Below, one piece after another: positions 7,180 to 12,996 of a stretch of DNA of 12,996 nucleotides; position 1 is the first letter of the stretch, and every line of letters starts with the position of its first letter. Position numbers and translations under genes: made by a program. The stretch lies in NCBI GenBank assembly GCA_937897615.1, contig CALCNO010000094.1, positions 1 through 12,996 of the forward strand, in the 5' to 3' direction. Source of the stretch: an uncultured Anaerolineaceae bacterium (GTDB taxonomy: Bacteria; Chloroflexota; Anaerolineae; Anaerolineales; Anaerolineaceae). The notes under the pieces are model-generated. The model was not told where the DNA came from. It made no database searches and saw only the letters and a program-made list of their open reading frames with translations.

Positions 7180-7203
7180 AAAACGCTCCTTTCGGAGCGT
7201 TTT
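7180..7203. terminator. Bidirectional intrinsic terminator
   Basis: A 10-bp perfect stem, AAAACGCTCC (7180-7189) with GGAGCGTTTT (7194-7203), closes a TTTC loop. T-rich sequence follows on the plus strand and the A-run at 7178-7183 gives a U-run on the minus strand. It sits between two converging genes, 3 nt after one stop and 2 nt after the other, and can serve both. Confidence 0.88.
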
Positions 7204-7205
7204 CT

Positions 7206-8849
7206 TTACTCGTTCAACAGATTACCAAAAAGGCGGCGGTAATAGGCGAACTCACCTGTGCGCCCCTTGTGGTTGGGGTCTTTGGAATCCCAGATGGCTG
7301 TAAAAGAGGCCACCACATCGTTGGCGTCAAAAGAAGCATTATTGGAAAAGCGCACGTTATAGCGCAGGTGGAAGGTCCACTGGGTAAGGCTGGCATTGCT
7401 TTCCCAACTCTCGGCCAGCAGGGGCTTAAACTCCACATCGCCAAAGCCCGGCATGAGCAGTGTATCGTAAAGCAAGCGGGTAATGCGGAAGGTCTGGTAA
7501 TCATCCTCGTCGGCAGGCCAAATGCTGGCAGGCTCGCTCACGCCAGCATAACGGATGGTGGTATCGGTTCCAGTCATTTCCTCAAAATTCTCGTAAAAAC
7601 CGTTGACTGCAACGTTACTGACGGTCTTGCGGAACACGGTCACAAAAGCCGCATGGCCCAGCGGGATCAGGGGCACCTGGTCTTTTACCAGTGAATTCAA
7701 TTGGTCGAAAGCCGTCTGCCGCGTTGCGCTATCGGCTGAAGCCAGGGTAGCCTTTGCTGCACTCTGAATCTCCAGGTACGCCGCGCCAAGCTGCGCCGCG
7801 TTGCCAATGAAAGGCCCTTCAAAATACGCCGAGGCATCGGCGTAATCGGCCTGGAACCAGTAGAGGTAGGCCATTTCGCTGCCGGCTTTGATGGCCGCCT
7901 GCAGGTCGGCAAGGGGCATGGCCTTAACATTCACCGTAATTCCAATCGCTTCCAGTTGGCTTACCACCAGCGCGGCCGCACTCGCCGGCGATTCCAGATA
8001 CCCCATGTTGCCATCGGCAACGGCCAGGGTGATCGGTTGGCTGAAATCAAAACCTGCCGAGGCGAGCAATGCCTGGGCTTCCGCCGTGTTCTGCGCGTAC
8101 CAGCTCAGGCCATCACTGTAACCGGGGCTGAAAGTGGAAGGCACCATTTGCTGCGCCAACTCTGACCCCAGTGGGAATGCCTGCTGGATAATTGCGGAGC
8201 GGTCCAGCGCCAGGGCAAAAGCCTTGCGCACTTCCGCTTTGTCCATGGGGGCAATTGTGTTGTTAAAGCCAATGAAGTACAGGTTCGTGAACGGGTGCTG
8301 GAGCGGCTTAATCGAATCATTGGAGCGAATCGAGGAAATCAGAGAAGCCGGCGGGATATCCAACCCCTCCACCGTGGTGTAAGTAGTAAAGTTGTAGCGT
8401 TGGCTGGCGGTAGGGCGCCAGAAAAATTCAATGCTGGTGGGCAGGCCGGGAACCCCCCAGTAAGAGGTGGAAGGCTGCAGGGTGAGGATGGTGCCTTTCT
8501 CCCAGCCCGAAAGACGATAAGCGCCGGTGCCAACAGGCGCCTCCGAGAGTAAATTGGAATCGCCCCCGGTAGCCGCCAGGGTGGCTTCATCCTGCACTGC
8601 GAAAATTGGAGAAGCTATTTTTGCGGCAAAAGCCGCATCCGGCTGGCACAACTCAAAGGTGACCGTGTATTCATCCACCGCGCGCACCGAACGGATCTCG
8701 CCGCCGTAATTGCAATCCGCTGCCGTAACAGACTTGCCCGCAAAAGCCGCCTGTTTTACTTTGAGCGTATCCAGGTAATCACAGCCGGATAAAAACAGCC
8801 CCAGGCAGACAATTATCGAGACAAAGCCAAAAAAGGTTTTTTTATGCAT
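7206..8849 (-). CDS. Lipoprotein solute-binding protein, family 5 (SBP_bac_5), circularly permuted
   Basis: A 547-residue extracytoplasmic lipoprotein. Residues 1-23 are a signal (MHKK, hydrophobic core, lipobox LSGC with Cys23). The body is a family 5 (peptide/nickel/oligosaccharide) binding protein, but out of order. Residues 46-71 match the normal 'sVeavDdyTVtf.L..Pda' strand, then PVGTGAYRL (105-113), FNNTIAPMDKAEVRKAFALA (family 'fN...pf.d..vRqA'), and the usual end region PLIPLGHAAFVTVFRK. After that, residues 426-547 hold what normally follows the signal peptide: TIRYAGVSEPASIWP, YDTLLMPG and AESWESNASLTQWTFHL. Each segment occurs once. Cys46 and Cys68 are the only other cysteines in the mature part that I see and may pair. 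The ATG at 8849 is preferred over an in-frame TTG at 8864. No permease or ATPase genes are adjacent; the ligand is unknown. Confidence 0.85.
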   Translation of the reverse strand: MHKKTFFGFVSIIVCLGLFLSGCDYLDTLKVKQAAFAGKSVTAADCNYGGEIRSVRAVDEYTVTFELCQPDAAFAAKIASPIFAVQDEATLAATGGDSNLLSEAPVGTGAYRLSGWEKGTILTLQPSTSYWGVPGLPTSIEFFWRPTASQRYNFTTYTTVEGLDIPPASLISSIRSNDSIKPLQHPFTNLYFIGFNNTIAPMDKAEVRKAFALALDRSAIIQQAFPLGSELAQQMVPSTFSPGYSDGLSWYAQNTAEAQALLASAGFDFSQPITLAVADGNMGYLESPASAAALVVSQLEAIGITVNVKAMPLADLQAAIKAGSEMAYLYWFQADYADASAYFEGPFIGNAAQLGAAYLEIQSAAKATLASADSATRQTAFDQLNSLVKDQVPLIPLGHAAFVTVFRKTVSNVAVNGFYENFEEMTGTDTTIRYAGVSEPASIWPADEDDYQTFRITRLLYDTLLMPGFGDVEFKPLLAESWESNASLTQWTFHLRYNVRFSNNASFDANDVVASFTAIWDSKDPNHKGRTGEFAYYRRLFGNLLNE

Positions 8850-8874
8850 CTCTTTTTCTCGCAAATTGGGTTAT

Positions 8875-8895
8875 ATTATCAGACAAACTGATAAT
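8875..8895. promoter_or_regulatory. Perfect inverted repeat, candidate operator
   Basis: ATTATCAG (8875-8882) and CTGATAAT (8888-8895) are perfect reverse complements separated by 5 nt (ACAAA), giving a 21-bp dyad. It lies between the divergent solute-binding protein gene and the quinate dehydrogenase-like gene: 26 nt upstream of the first ATG and just before the -35 candidate of the second. The size suits a dimeric helix-turn-helix regulator. No regulator gene is adjacent, so the binding factor is unknown. Confidence 0.5.
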
Positions 8896-8900
8896 CCTTC

Positions 8901-8929
8901 TTGGGAAGTCAACTTACATTATATATTAT
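8901..8929 (+). promoter_or_regulatory. Candidate promoter of the 9010-11245 operon
   Basis: TTGGGA (8901-8906) and TATTAT (8924-8929) are 17 nt apart. Transcription would begin near 8936, leaving a leader of about 74 nt. The dyad at 8875-8895 ends 5 nt before the -35 box, a position typical of activator sites. Confidence 0.45.
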
Positions 8930-9009
8930 CCTTGAATAGAGGCACTTAACACATATCTTAACTGCGGCGGCCAGAAAAAGCAGTTCGAGCCTGCCCCCTA
9001 AGGAGCCCC

Positions 9010-9927
9010 ATGAAAAGAGCAGTCAGCATCAGCATCGGTTCATCAAAAAGGGATAAGACCACCCAGGTGAATCTCCTCGGTGAGACCATCTCAATTGAGC
9101 GGATTGGCACCGACGGCGATATGAAGAAGGCCAACGCCCTCTACCGCGAACTGGACGGCAAAGTGGATGCCTTCGGCGTGGGTGGCGCCTTGCTGGGCAT
9201 CATGATGGAAGACAAATGGTCCACCATGCACTCGGTGCAATCCCTCATCGAGGGGGTAAAAACAACCCCCATTGTGGATGGCACCGGCCTCAAGATGACG
9301 CTGGAAAAGAAGATCACCGACGTGATCAACACCGAACTGCATGGCGTTGTGAGCGAGAAACGCGCCTTTGTGGCGGTAGCCCTGGACCGCTGGGGCAGCG
9401 CGCGCGCCTTTTTGGATGACGGCTACGATGTCATTTTTGGCGACCTGATGTTCGCTATGGGGCTGGGCATCCCCGTGCGCAGCGAGAAGCAGATCATCAA
9501 CCTGGGCAACGCGCTGCTGCCGATCATGAGCCGTATGCCCTTTGAGTGGGTTTACCCCACCGGCGAGAAACAAAACGTGCGTGAACCCAAATATGCAAAG
9601 TATTTTGAATGGGCCACGGTGGTGGCCGGCGACTGCCATTACCTGTGGAAGTACATGCCCGAGAAACTCCCCGGACGGGTGGTCGTCACCAACACCACCA
9701 CGCCCGCCGACCAGGAGTTCTTCAAGCAGGCCGGCATCAAGCACCTCATCACCACCACCCCCATCCTGGACGGGCGTTCCTTTGGCACCAACATGATCGA
9801 GGCGGCGATCATTGCCGCGCTGGGGCGCAAAGAACCGGTGGATTACGCCCACCCCGGCGATTATTTTGAGGTGATGGAAAAAGCCATCCGCGAGATTCCG
9901 CTGCGGCCGCAGGTGAAGGAGTTGTAG
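9010..9927 (+). CDS. Quinate 5-dehydrogenase-like conserved protein
   Basis: A 305-residue cytoplasmic protein. From memory of the family, its start (MKRAVSISIGSSKRDK, then LLGETISIERIGTDGDM and LDGKVDAFGVGGA) belongs to a conserved group in Chloroflexota and relatives that databases label 'quinate 5-dehydrogenase'. I know of no experiment behind the name. Visible features are VGGALLGI at 57-64 and a possible second nucleotide- or ligand-binding segment around 218-250 (PGRVVVTNTTTPADQEFF, then LITTTPILDGRSFGTN). I see no signal peptide, membrane helix or metal-cysteine motif. AAGGAG sits 4 nt before the ATG at 9010. The next gene starts 1 nt after its stop, so the two are translated together and probably work in one pathway. 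An enzyme role is likely, its substrate open. Confidence 0.65.
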   Translation: MKRAVSISIGSSKRDKTTQVNLLGETISIERIGTDGDMKKANALYRELDGKVDAFGVGGALLGIMMEDKWSTMHSVQSLIEGVKTTPIVDGTGLKMTLEKKITDVINTELHGVVSEKRAFVAVALDRWGSARAFLDDGYDVIFGDLMFAMGLGIPVRSEKQIINLGNALLPIMSRMPFEWVYPTGEKQNVREPKYAKYFEWATVVAGDCHYLWKYMPEKLPGRVVVTNTTTPADQEFFKQAGIKHLITTTPILDGRSFGTNMIEAAIIAALGRKEPVDYAHPGDYFEVMEKAIREIPLRPQVKEL

Positions 9928-9928
9928 C

Positions 9929-10690
9929 ATGGATGCGATCATTCTGGCAGGCGGCGCCTCCGCTGAAGACCCCCTGGCCGAACTGGCACAGGGGCAGCCC
10001 AAATCGATGATCGAGATCGCCGGCAAGCCAATGGTGCAATGGGTGCTGGATGCTGTCAGCGAGGCCCCCTCCGTCAGCAACGTGGCCCTGATCGGCCTTC
10101 AAGATGCCAGCATGCTCAAGTGCCAGAAGCCAATGGTCGCCCTGCCCGACCTGGGTTCGCTGCTGGCGAACATCCAGCAGGGGGCGCAGGTATTTGAGAA
10201 ACTTCACCCGCAGGAAACACACATTCTCTCGCTTTCCGCCGACATTCCCACCGTCACCGGCAAGATCGTTGAAAGCATGATCGAAAAGTATGCCGGTTTC
10301 AAATATGATGTCTATTACAGCGTGGTGGAACGCAAAGTGATGGAAGCGCGCTTCCCCGGCTCCAAAAGGACTTATATCAAAGTGAAGGGCGGTGAATTCT
10401 GCGGCGGCGACCTGAACTGTTACAGCAAAAAGGCCGCGCTGGACCCCAACGCCCTGTGGAAAGAGTTAATCAAGCTGCGCAAAAGCCCCCTCAAGCAGGC
10501 CGCCATGATCGGCTATGGCACGCTGCTCCTCCTGCTGCTGCGCCAGGTCACGCTGGACGAGGCTGCCGCGCGCGTCTGCCGCCGCCTGGGCATCACCGGC
10601 AAGGCGCTGCCCGTGCCCTTTGCCGAGATCGGCATGGACGTGGATAAGCCCTTCCAGTTTGATATGGTTCAGGCCGACCTCTTAAGGTAA
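9929..10690 (+). CDS. Nucleotidyltransferase-like protein (MobA/NTP_transferase fold)
   Basis: A 253-residue cytoplasmic protein of the NTP-transferase superfamily, which joins a nucleotide to a sugar phosphate or cofactor. The nucleotide loop IILAGGASAEDPL is at residues 4-16, followed by PKSMIEIAGKPMVQWVLDAV with Lys25 and Lys33 where the family binds phosphate. Asp105 in SLSADIPTV is the expected metal residue, and GMDVDKPFQFDMVQADL (235-251) is the closing MobA/GlmU-like motif. The glycine loop lacks the usual Arg after LAGG, so it is not a clear MobA or sugar-phosphate enzyme. AAGGAG (9916-9921) is 7 nt before the ATG. Its tight pairing with the quinate dehydrogenase-like gene suggests it modifies a related compound; this is inference. 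Confidence 0.78.
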   Translation: MDAIILAGGASAEDPLAELAQGQPKSMIEIAGKPMVQWVLDAVSEAPSVSNVALIGLQDASMLKCQKPMVALPDLGSLLANIQQGAQVFEKLHPQETHILSLSADIPTVTGKIVESMIEKYAGFKYDVYYSVVERKVMEARFPGSKRTYIKVKGGEFCGGDLNCYSKKAALDPNALWKELIKLRKSPLKQAAMIGYGTLLLLLLRQVTLDEAAARVCRRLGITGKALPVPFAEIGMDVDKPFQFDMVQADLLR

Positions 10691-10699
10691 AATTCGCTC

Positions 10700-11245
10700 A
10701 TGTTTTGGAAGAATCTCATTGCCCTCGATGAGCGGGTCACCGCTGCACTGCGCATCAGCCCGCAGCAAAAATGGCTCAGGCGCCTGGGCACATTCTTTGC
10801 CCACTCCGGCGATTCCTGGTTCATTCTGTTGTTCCTGCTGCTGGTGTGGTTCTTCACCAAAGGCTACTGGCACCGCCTGAGCGCCCTGCTCACCGGGGCG
10901 GTGGTATTTCTGGCAGTGCTCATCCTGGCGATCAAGTTCCTCATCCGCCGCCAGCGCCCCGAGGGCGATTGGGGCGCCATCTACCGCAACTCCGACCCGC
11001 ACTCCTTTCCATCCGGGCACGCGGCGCGCACGATGATGCTGGCCACGCTGATGCTGCTGCAAGGCCCGCTGTGGCTGGGGGCCGTGCTGGTGGTCTGGTC
11101 GCTGTTAGTGAGCCTGGCGCGCGTGGGCATGGGCGTGCATTATGTCTCAGATGTGGCCGCCGGAATCGTTCTCGGTGTGCTGTACACCTTCGGCTTTGCC
11201 GCGCTGATCCCCTGGTTCACCACCACCTTTCCCTTCTTTTTCTAA
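10700..11245 (+). CDS. PAP2-family membrane phosphatase
   Basis: A 181-residue membrane protein with about five hydrophobic helices. The three phosphatase motifs are in order: Lys79-x6-Arg86-Pro87 (KFLIRRQRP), Pro104-Ser105-Gly106-His107 (SFPSGHA) and Arg141-x5-His147-x3-Asp151 (ARVGMGVHYVSD). The last motif has Ala instead of the common Ser before Arg, which many members tolerate. Known members remove phosphate from lipids such as phosphatidate or undecaprenyl pyrophosphate, with the active site facing outwards. The gene starts 9 nt after the nucleotidyltransferase stop, with only a weak AAGG 12 nt before the ATG, so it may depend on coupling. The nucleotidyltransferase partner hints at lipid-linked glycan or cell-envelope work but does not prove it. 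Confidence 0.9.
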   Translation: MFWKNLIALDERVTAALRISPQQKWLRRLGTFFAHSGDSWFILLFLLLVWFFTKGYWHRLSALLTGAVVFLAVLILAIKFLIRRQRPEGDWGAIYRNSDPHSFPSGHAARTMMLATLMLLQGPLWLGAVLVVWSLLVSLARVGMGVHYVSDVAAGIVLGVLYTFGFAALIPWFTTTFPFFF

Positions 11246-11270
11246 AAACTAAACCTCAATTCATTGTGCC

Positions 11271-11299
11271 TTGCCAAAACCCGCCAGAAAGGGTATTCT
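11271..11299 (+). promoter_or_regulatory. Promoter of selC
   Basis: TTGCCA (11271-11276) and TATTCT (11294-11299) are 17 nt apart and end 6 nt before the first base of the tRNA, so transcription should start at or next to the mature 5' end. Position and spacing make this the best-supported promoter in the window. Confidence 0.65.
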
Positions 11300-11305
11300 T
11301 AGCGC

Positions 11306-11399
11306 GGGAATGAATGGGCCCCGGTGGGTTCCACGATCTTCAAAATCGCTGGCGGGTCGCTAAGCGGGCCGCGGTGGGTTCGACTCCCATGCATTCCCG
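11306..11399 (+). tRNA. selC: tRNA-Sec (anticodon TCA)
   Basis: A selenocysteine tRNA of 94 nt. It shows the hallmarks of this class: a 6-bp D stem (11316-11321 with 11326-11331) closing a 4-nt CGGT loop, anticodon TCA (11340-11342) in loop CTTCAAA, and a long variable arm of eight pairs plus one G-G mismatch around a TAA loop (11352-11372). The T arm is GTGGG-TTCGACT-CCCAT (11374-11390), and the discriminator is G (11399). The acceptor is 7 bp with an A-G opposition at the eighth position. The 3' end reads GCCT, so CCA is not fully encoded and must be completed by the CCA-adding enzyme. The anticodon stem has one A-C opposition (11333/11349). It implies UGA decoding as Sec in this organism; selA, selB and selD are not in the window. 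Confidence 0.95.
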
Positions 11400-11419
11400 C
11401 CTATTTTTTAGAGGTAACC

Positions 11420-12622
11420 ATGAGTGAACAAACTAACCAAAATGAAATGATCGATGCGCTGGTACGGCGCATTTTTTCAATCCAGGATATCACCCAGGGT
11501 TCCGCGCAGCAGGGGTTCCTCCTGCGTTACCGCGGCCGCCTGGTGGCACAGGATTCGGCGCAGGCCTACGACCAGCTCAGCCAGTGGCTCAAGCCGTATC
11601 ACCTCACGCCGCTCTTCCGGGTGGAGGGCGAACAGCAGGTCATCCTCCTGATCCAGGAACTGCCCGCGCCCAGAGAAGGGCGCCCCATGCTCAACCTGCT
11701 GATGTTCATCCTCACCGTGCTTTCGGTGATCTTTGCCGGCGGTTATTTCAATCAGGTAGAGCCGCTGCCCGCCCAGCCGCTGCAGGCGGCGCTGGCACTG
11801 CTCAAGAGCGGCTGGACCTTTGCCGTGAGCATGATGGCCATTCTGGCGGCGCACGAATTTGGCCACTACCTTGCCGGGCGTGCGCACCGCGTCAAAGTGA
11901 CCCTGCCGTTCTTCATTCCCATGCCCTTCTCGCCACTGGGCACAATGGGCGCTTTTATCAACATGAAGGAGCCGCCGCGCAACAAGCGCGTGCTGATGGA
12001 CATTGCCGTGGCCGGCCCCATCGCCGGGTATGTGGTCTCGCTGGTGGCCATCTGGATCGGCCTGTCGCTCTCGCACCTGGAAACGCTGCCGCTCACCTTC
12101 CCGCAGGGGCAGGGTTTGCAAATCGAGGGGAACTCCCTCACTTACCTGCTGATGAAGTGGCTGTACTTTGGCAAATTATTGCCGCAGCCAGCGGATTTTG
12201 GCGGCCTAAGCCCGCTGCTTTACTGGGTCAAGTATTTCTTCACCGCGCGTCCGTTCCCGCTGGGCGGGGTGGATGTGATGATCCACCCGGTGGCCTGGGC
12301 AGGCTGGGCGGGGCTTTTGGTGACCTCGCTCAACCTTATTCCCGCCGGGCAACTGGATGGCGGGCACATTTTTCACCTGCTCTTTGGCACCAAAGGCAGC
12401 CGCCGCATTTATCCGTTCCTGCTGGCAGTTCTTGCTGGCCTGGGTTTCCTGTGGTCGGGCTGGTGGCTGTGGGCAGCCCTGCTTTTCATCTTTGGGCGTG
12501 TGTATGCCGAGCCGTTGGATCAGATCACCCCGCTGGACCGCAAACGCAAGGTGCTGGGGATTATTGCGCTGATCATCTTTGTGCTCACCTTTATCCCTGT
12601 CCCCCTCAGTCTCGTTTTCTAG
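11420..12622 (+). CDS. Site-2-type intramembrane metalloprotease (peptidase M50)
   Basis: A 400-residue membrane zinc protease. Residues 1-85 are a soluble N-terminal domain, followed by a hydrophobic segment at about 90-110. The zinc motif is His145-Glu146-x-x-His149 (AAHEFGHYLAGR) in a membrane helix. Asn305 and the third ligand Asp313 lie in NLIPAGQLDGGH. FFIPMPFSPLGTMGAF (164-179) and VAGPIAG are typical of the EGY/M50 branch without a PDZ domain. The C-terminus has two or three more helices. Such proteases cleave membrane-spanning substrates, often anti-sigma factors; no such substrate gene is next door. The ATG at 11420 has AGAGG 5 nt upstream. An upstream ATG at 11324 lies inside the tRNA and is rejected. 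It may be transcribed by read-through from selC, since I see no other promoter. Confidence 0.92.
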   Translation: MSEQTNQNEMIDALVRRIFSIQDITQGSAQQGFLLRYRGRLVAQDSAQAYDQLSQWLKPYHLTPLFRVEGEQQVILLIQELPAPREGRPMLNLLMFILTVLSVIFAGGYFNQVEPLPAQPLQAALALLKSGWTFAVSMMAILAAHEFGHYLAGRAHRVKVTLPFFIPMPFSPLGTMGAFINMKEPPRNKRVLMDIAVAGPIAGYVVSLVAIWIGLSLSHLETLPLTFPQGQGLQIEGNSLTYLLMKWLYFGKLLPQPADFGGLSPLLYWVKYFFTARPFPLGGVDVMIHPVAWAGWAGLLVTSLNLIPAGQLDGGHIFHLLFGTKGSRRIYPFLLAVLAGLGFLWSGWWLWAALLFIFGRVYAEPLDQITPLDRKRKVLGIIALIIFVLTFIPVPLSLVF

Positions 12623-12624
12623 GT

Positions 12625-12996
12625 TCAAACGTTCAGCGTTTGGATCTCCTGCCCATCCAAGGTGAGATATTTGCGCAGCACCTGCACGGTAAGGCAGGAA
12701 TGCGCCGGGATGACGAATAGAAGGTCGCCCACCCGAATGCGCTCAAATTCTGCGCCGGGCACGGACACAATGCCATGCTCCTGCGATAGTCCCTTCACCA
12801 GCGCACCGGGGATGGGCTGCCCCCAACCCTCACCCTGCGGCAGGCAGGGCAGGCCGTAGCTTTTTTCCTCGCCCACGCTCTGAAAATCCTTTGAAAGATG
12901 AATGGCGCCGCCGTACAGCACCACCTCGCGCCGTTCTGCGTGTTTGGCCACCACCGGGCAGGCCACGGCCGCCGCAATATCCTCAAAGCGGCACAC
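12625..12996 (-). CDS. D-serine dehydratase / D-threonine aldolase-like PLP enzyme, C-terminal part
   Basis: The last 123 residues of a protein that continues past the right edge; the GTG at 12996 is simply the first codon in view. The fragment matches the C-terminal beta domain of fold-type III PLP enzymes of the D-serine dehydratase-like group: LYGGAIHLSKDF, EHGIV, IRVGDLLFVIPAHSCLT and then LRKYLTLDG. The His and Cys of HSCLT are the zinc ligands in characterised eukaryotic D-serine dehydratase. Family members eliminate water from D-serine or cleave D-threonine-type beta-hydroxy amino acids; which applies here cannot be told from this part. Its stop lies 2 nt from the stop of the converging M50 protease gene, leaving no room for a terminator. 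Confidence 0.85.
   Translation of the reverse strand: MCRFEDIAAAVACPVVAKHAERREVVLYGGAIHLSKDFQSVGEEKSYGLPCLPQGEGWGQPIPGALVKGLSQEHGIVSVPGAEFERIRVGDLLFVIPAHSCLTVQVLRKYLTLDGQEIQTLNV

Noticed and set aside
7206..8849. A complete binding protein fused to the broken start of a second one
   Set aside because: The N-terminal part lacks the very block found at the C-terminus, and no segment occurs twice. One permuted copy explains it better than a fusion.
7206..8864. Pseudogene or frameshifted gene
   Set aside because: The frame is open over 547 codons with a proper lipobox and a terminator just after the stop; nothing indicates decay.
8850..8864. TTG start at 8864 for the binding protein
   Set aside because: It has no ribosome site and adds five charged residues before a normal MHKK lipoprotein signal.
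9091..10080. Long open frame on the minus strand opposite the quinate dehydrogenase-like gene
   Set aside because: It is a by-product of GC-rich codon use. The plus-strand genes have ribosome sites and family motifs; the antisense frame has neither.
11304..11400. Alternative acceptor pairing GCGGGAAT (11304-11311) with ATTCCCGC (11393-11400)
   Set aside because: It pairs perfectly but breaks the register set by the T arm and would give a C discriminator. The shifted register gives the usual G discriminator followed by CC.
11324..11419. Upstream ATG at 11324 for the M50 protease
   Set aside because: It lies inside the tRNA-Sec gene; the ATG at 11420 has AGAGG at a proper distance.

Overview
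The window reads like a chromosome segment from an anaerobic, fairly GC-rich bacterium. Chloroflexota, possibly class Anaerolineae, is my best guess. This is an inference from gene content and remembered family resemblance, because no rRNA or marker gene is present. The evidence is an energy-converting hydrogenase operon, a selenocysteine tRNA, a lipoprotein substrate-binding protein, and a conserved family often labelled 'quinate 5-dehydrogenase'.

Layout. (1) Positions 1-6003, minus strand: one tight operon transcribed right to left. It encodes subunits related to NuoJ/MbhD, NuoK, NuoL, NuoN, NuoA, NuoB, NuoC and the N-terminal two hundred residues of a NuoD-like large subunit that runs off the left edge. 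The NuoB-like protein has a hydrogenase-type CxxC and the NuoD-like protein has an intact RxCGxCxxxH nickel-binding motif. I therefore call this a group 4 (energy-converting, membrane-bound) [NiFe] hydrogenase, not NADH dehydrogenase. The membrane arm has two antiporter-like subunits, so H2 chemistry is probably coupled to ion pumping. (2) 6004-6198: divergent promoter region with a stem-loop in the hydrogenase leader. (3) 6199-7176, plus: an ATP-grasp enzyme related to D-Ala-D-Ala ligase with an altered end of the active site, then a bidirectional terminator. (4) 7206-8849, minus: a lipoprotein of the family 5 (peptide/nickel) solute-binding proteins whose segments are in circularly permuted order. 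(5) 8850-9009: divergent region with a perfect 8-bp inverted repeat and a plus-strand promoter candidate. (6) 9010-11245, plus: a three-gene operon (quinate 5-dehydrogenase-like protein, sugar/cofactor nucleotidyltransferase-like protein, PAP2 phosphatase). (7) 11271-11399: selC, tRNA-Sec(UCA), with its own promoter. (8) 11420-12622, plus: a site-2-type (M50) intramembrane metalloprotease. (9) 12625-12996, minus: the C-terminal part of a D-serine dehydratase/D-threonine aldolase-like PLP enzyme, cut by the right edge.

The observation I would check first is the solute-binding protein. It holds every segment of a normal family 5 binding protein once, but the roughly 120 residues that normally follow the signal peptide are at the C-terminus, and the new N-terminus starts inside the small domain. 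The hybrid character of the hydrogenase (hydrogenase catalytic core plus NuoA/J/K/L/N-like membrane arm lacking usual acidic residues in the K- and A-like subunits) is the second. No intergenic stretch exceeds 300 bases, and I see no CRISPR array, insertion sequence or rRNA.
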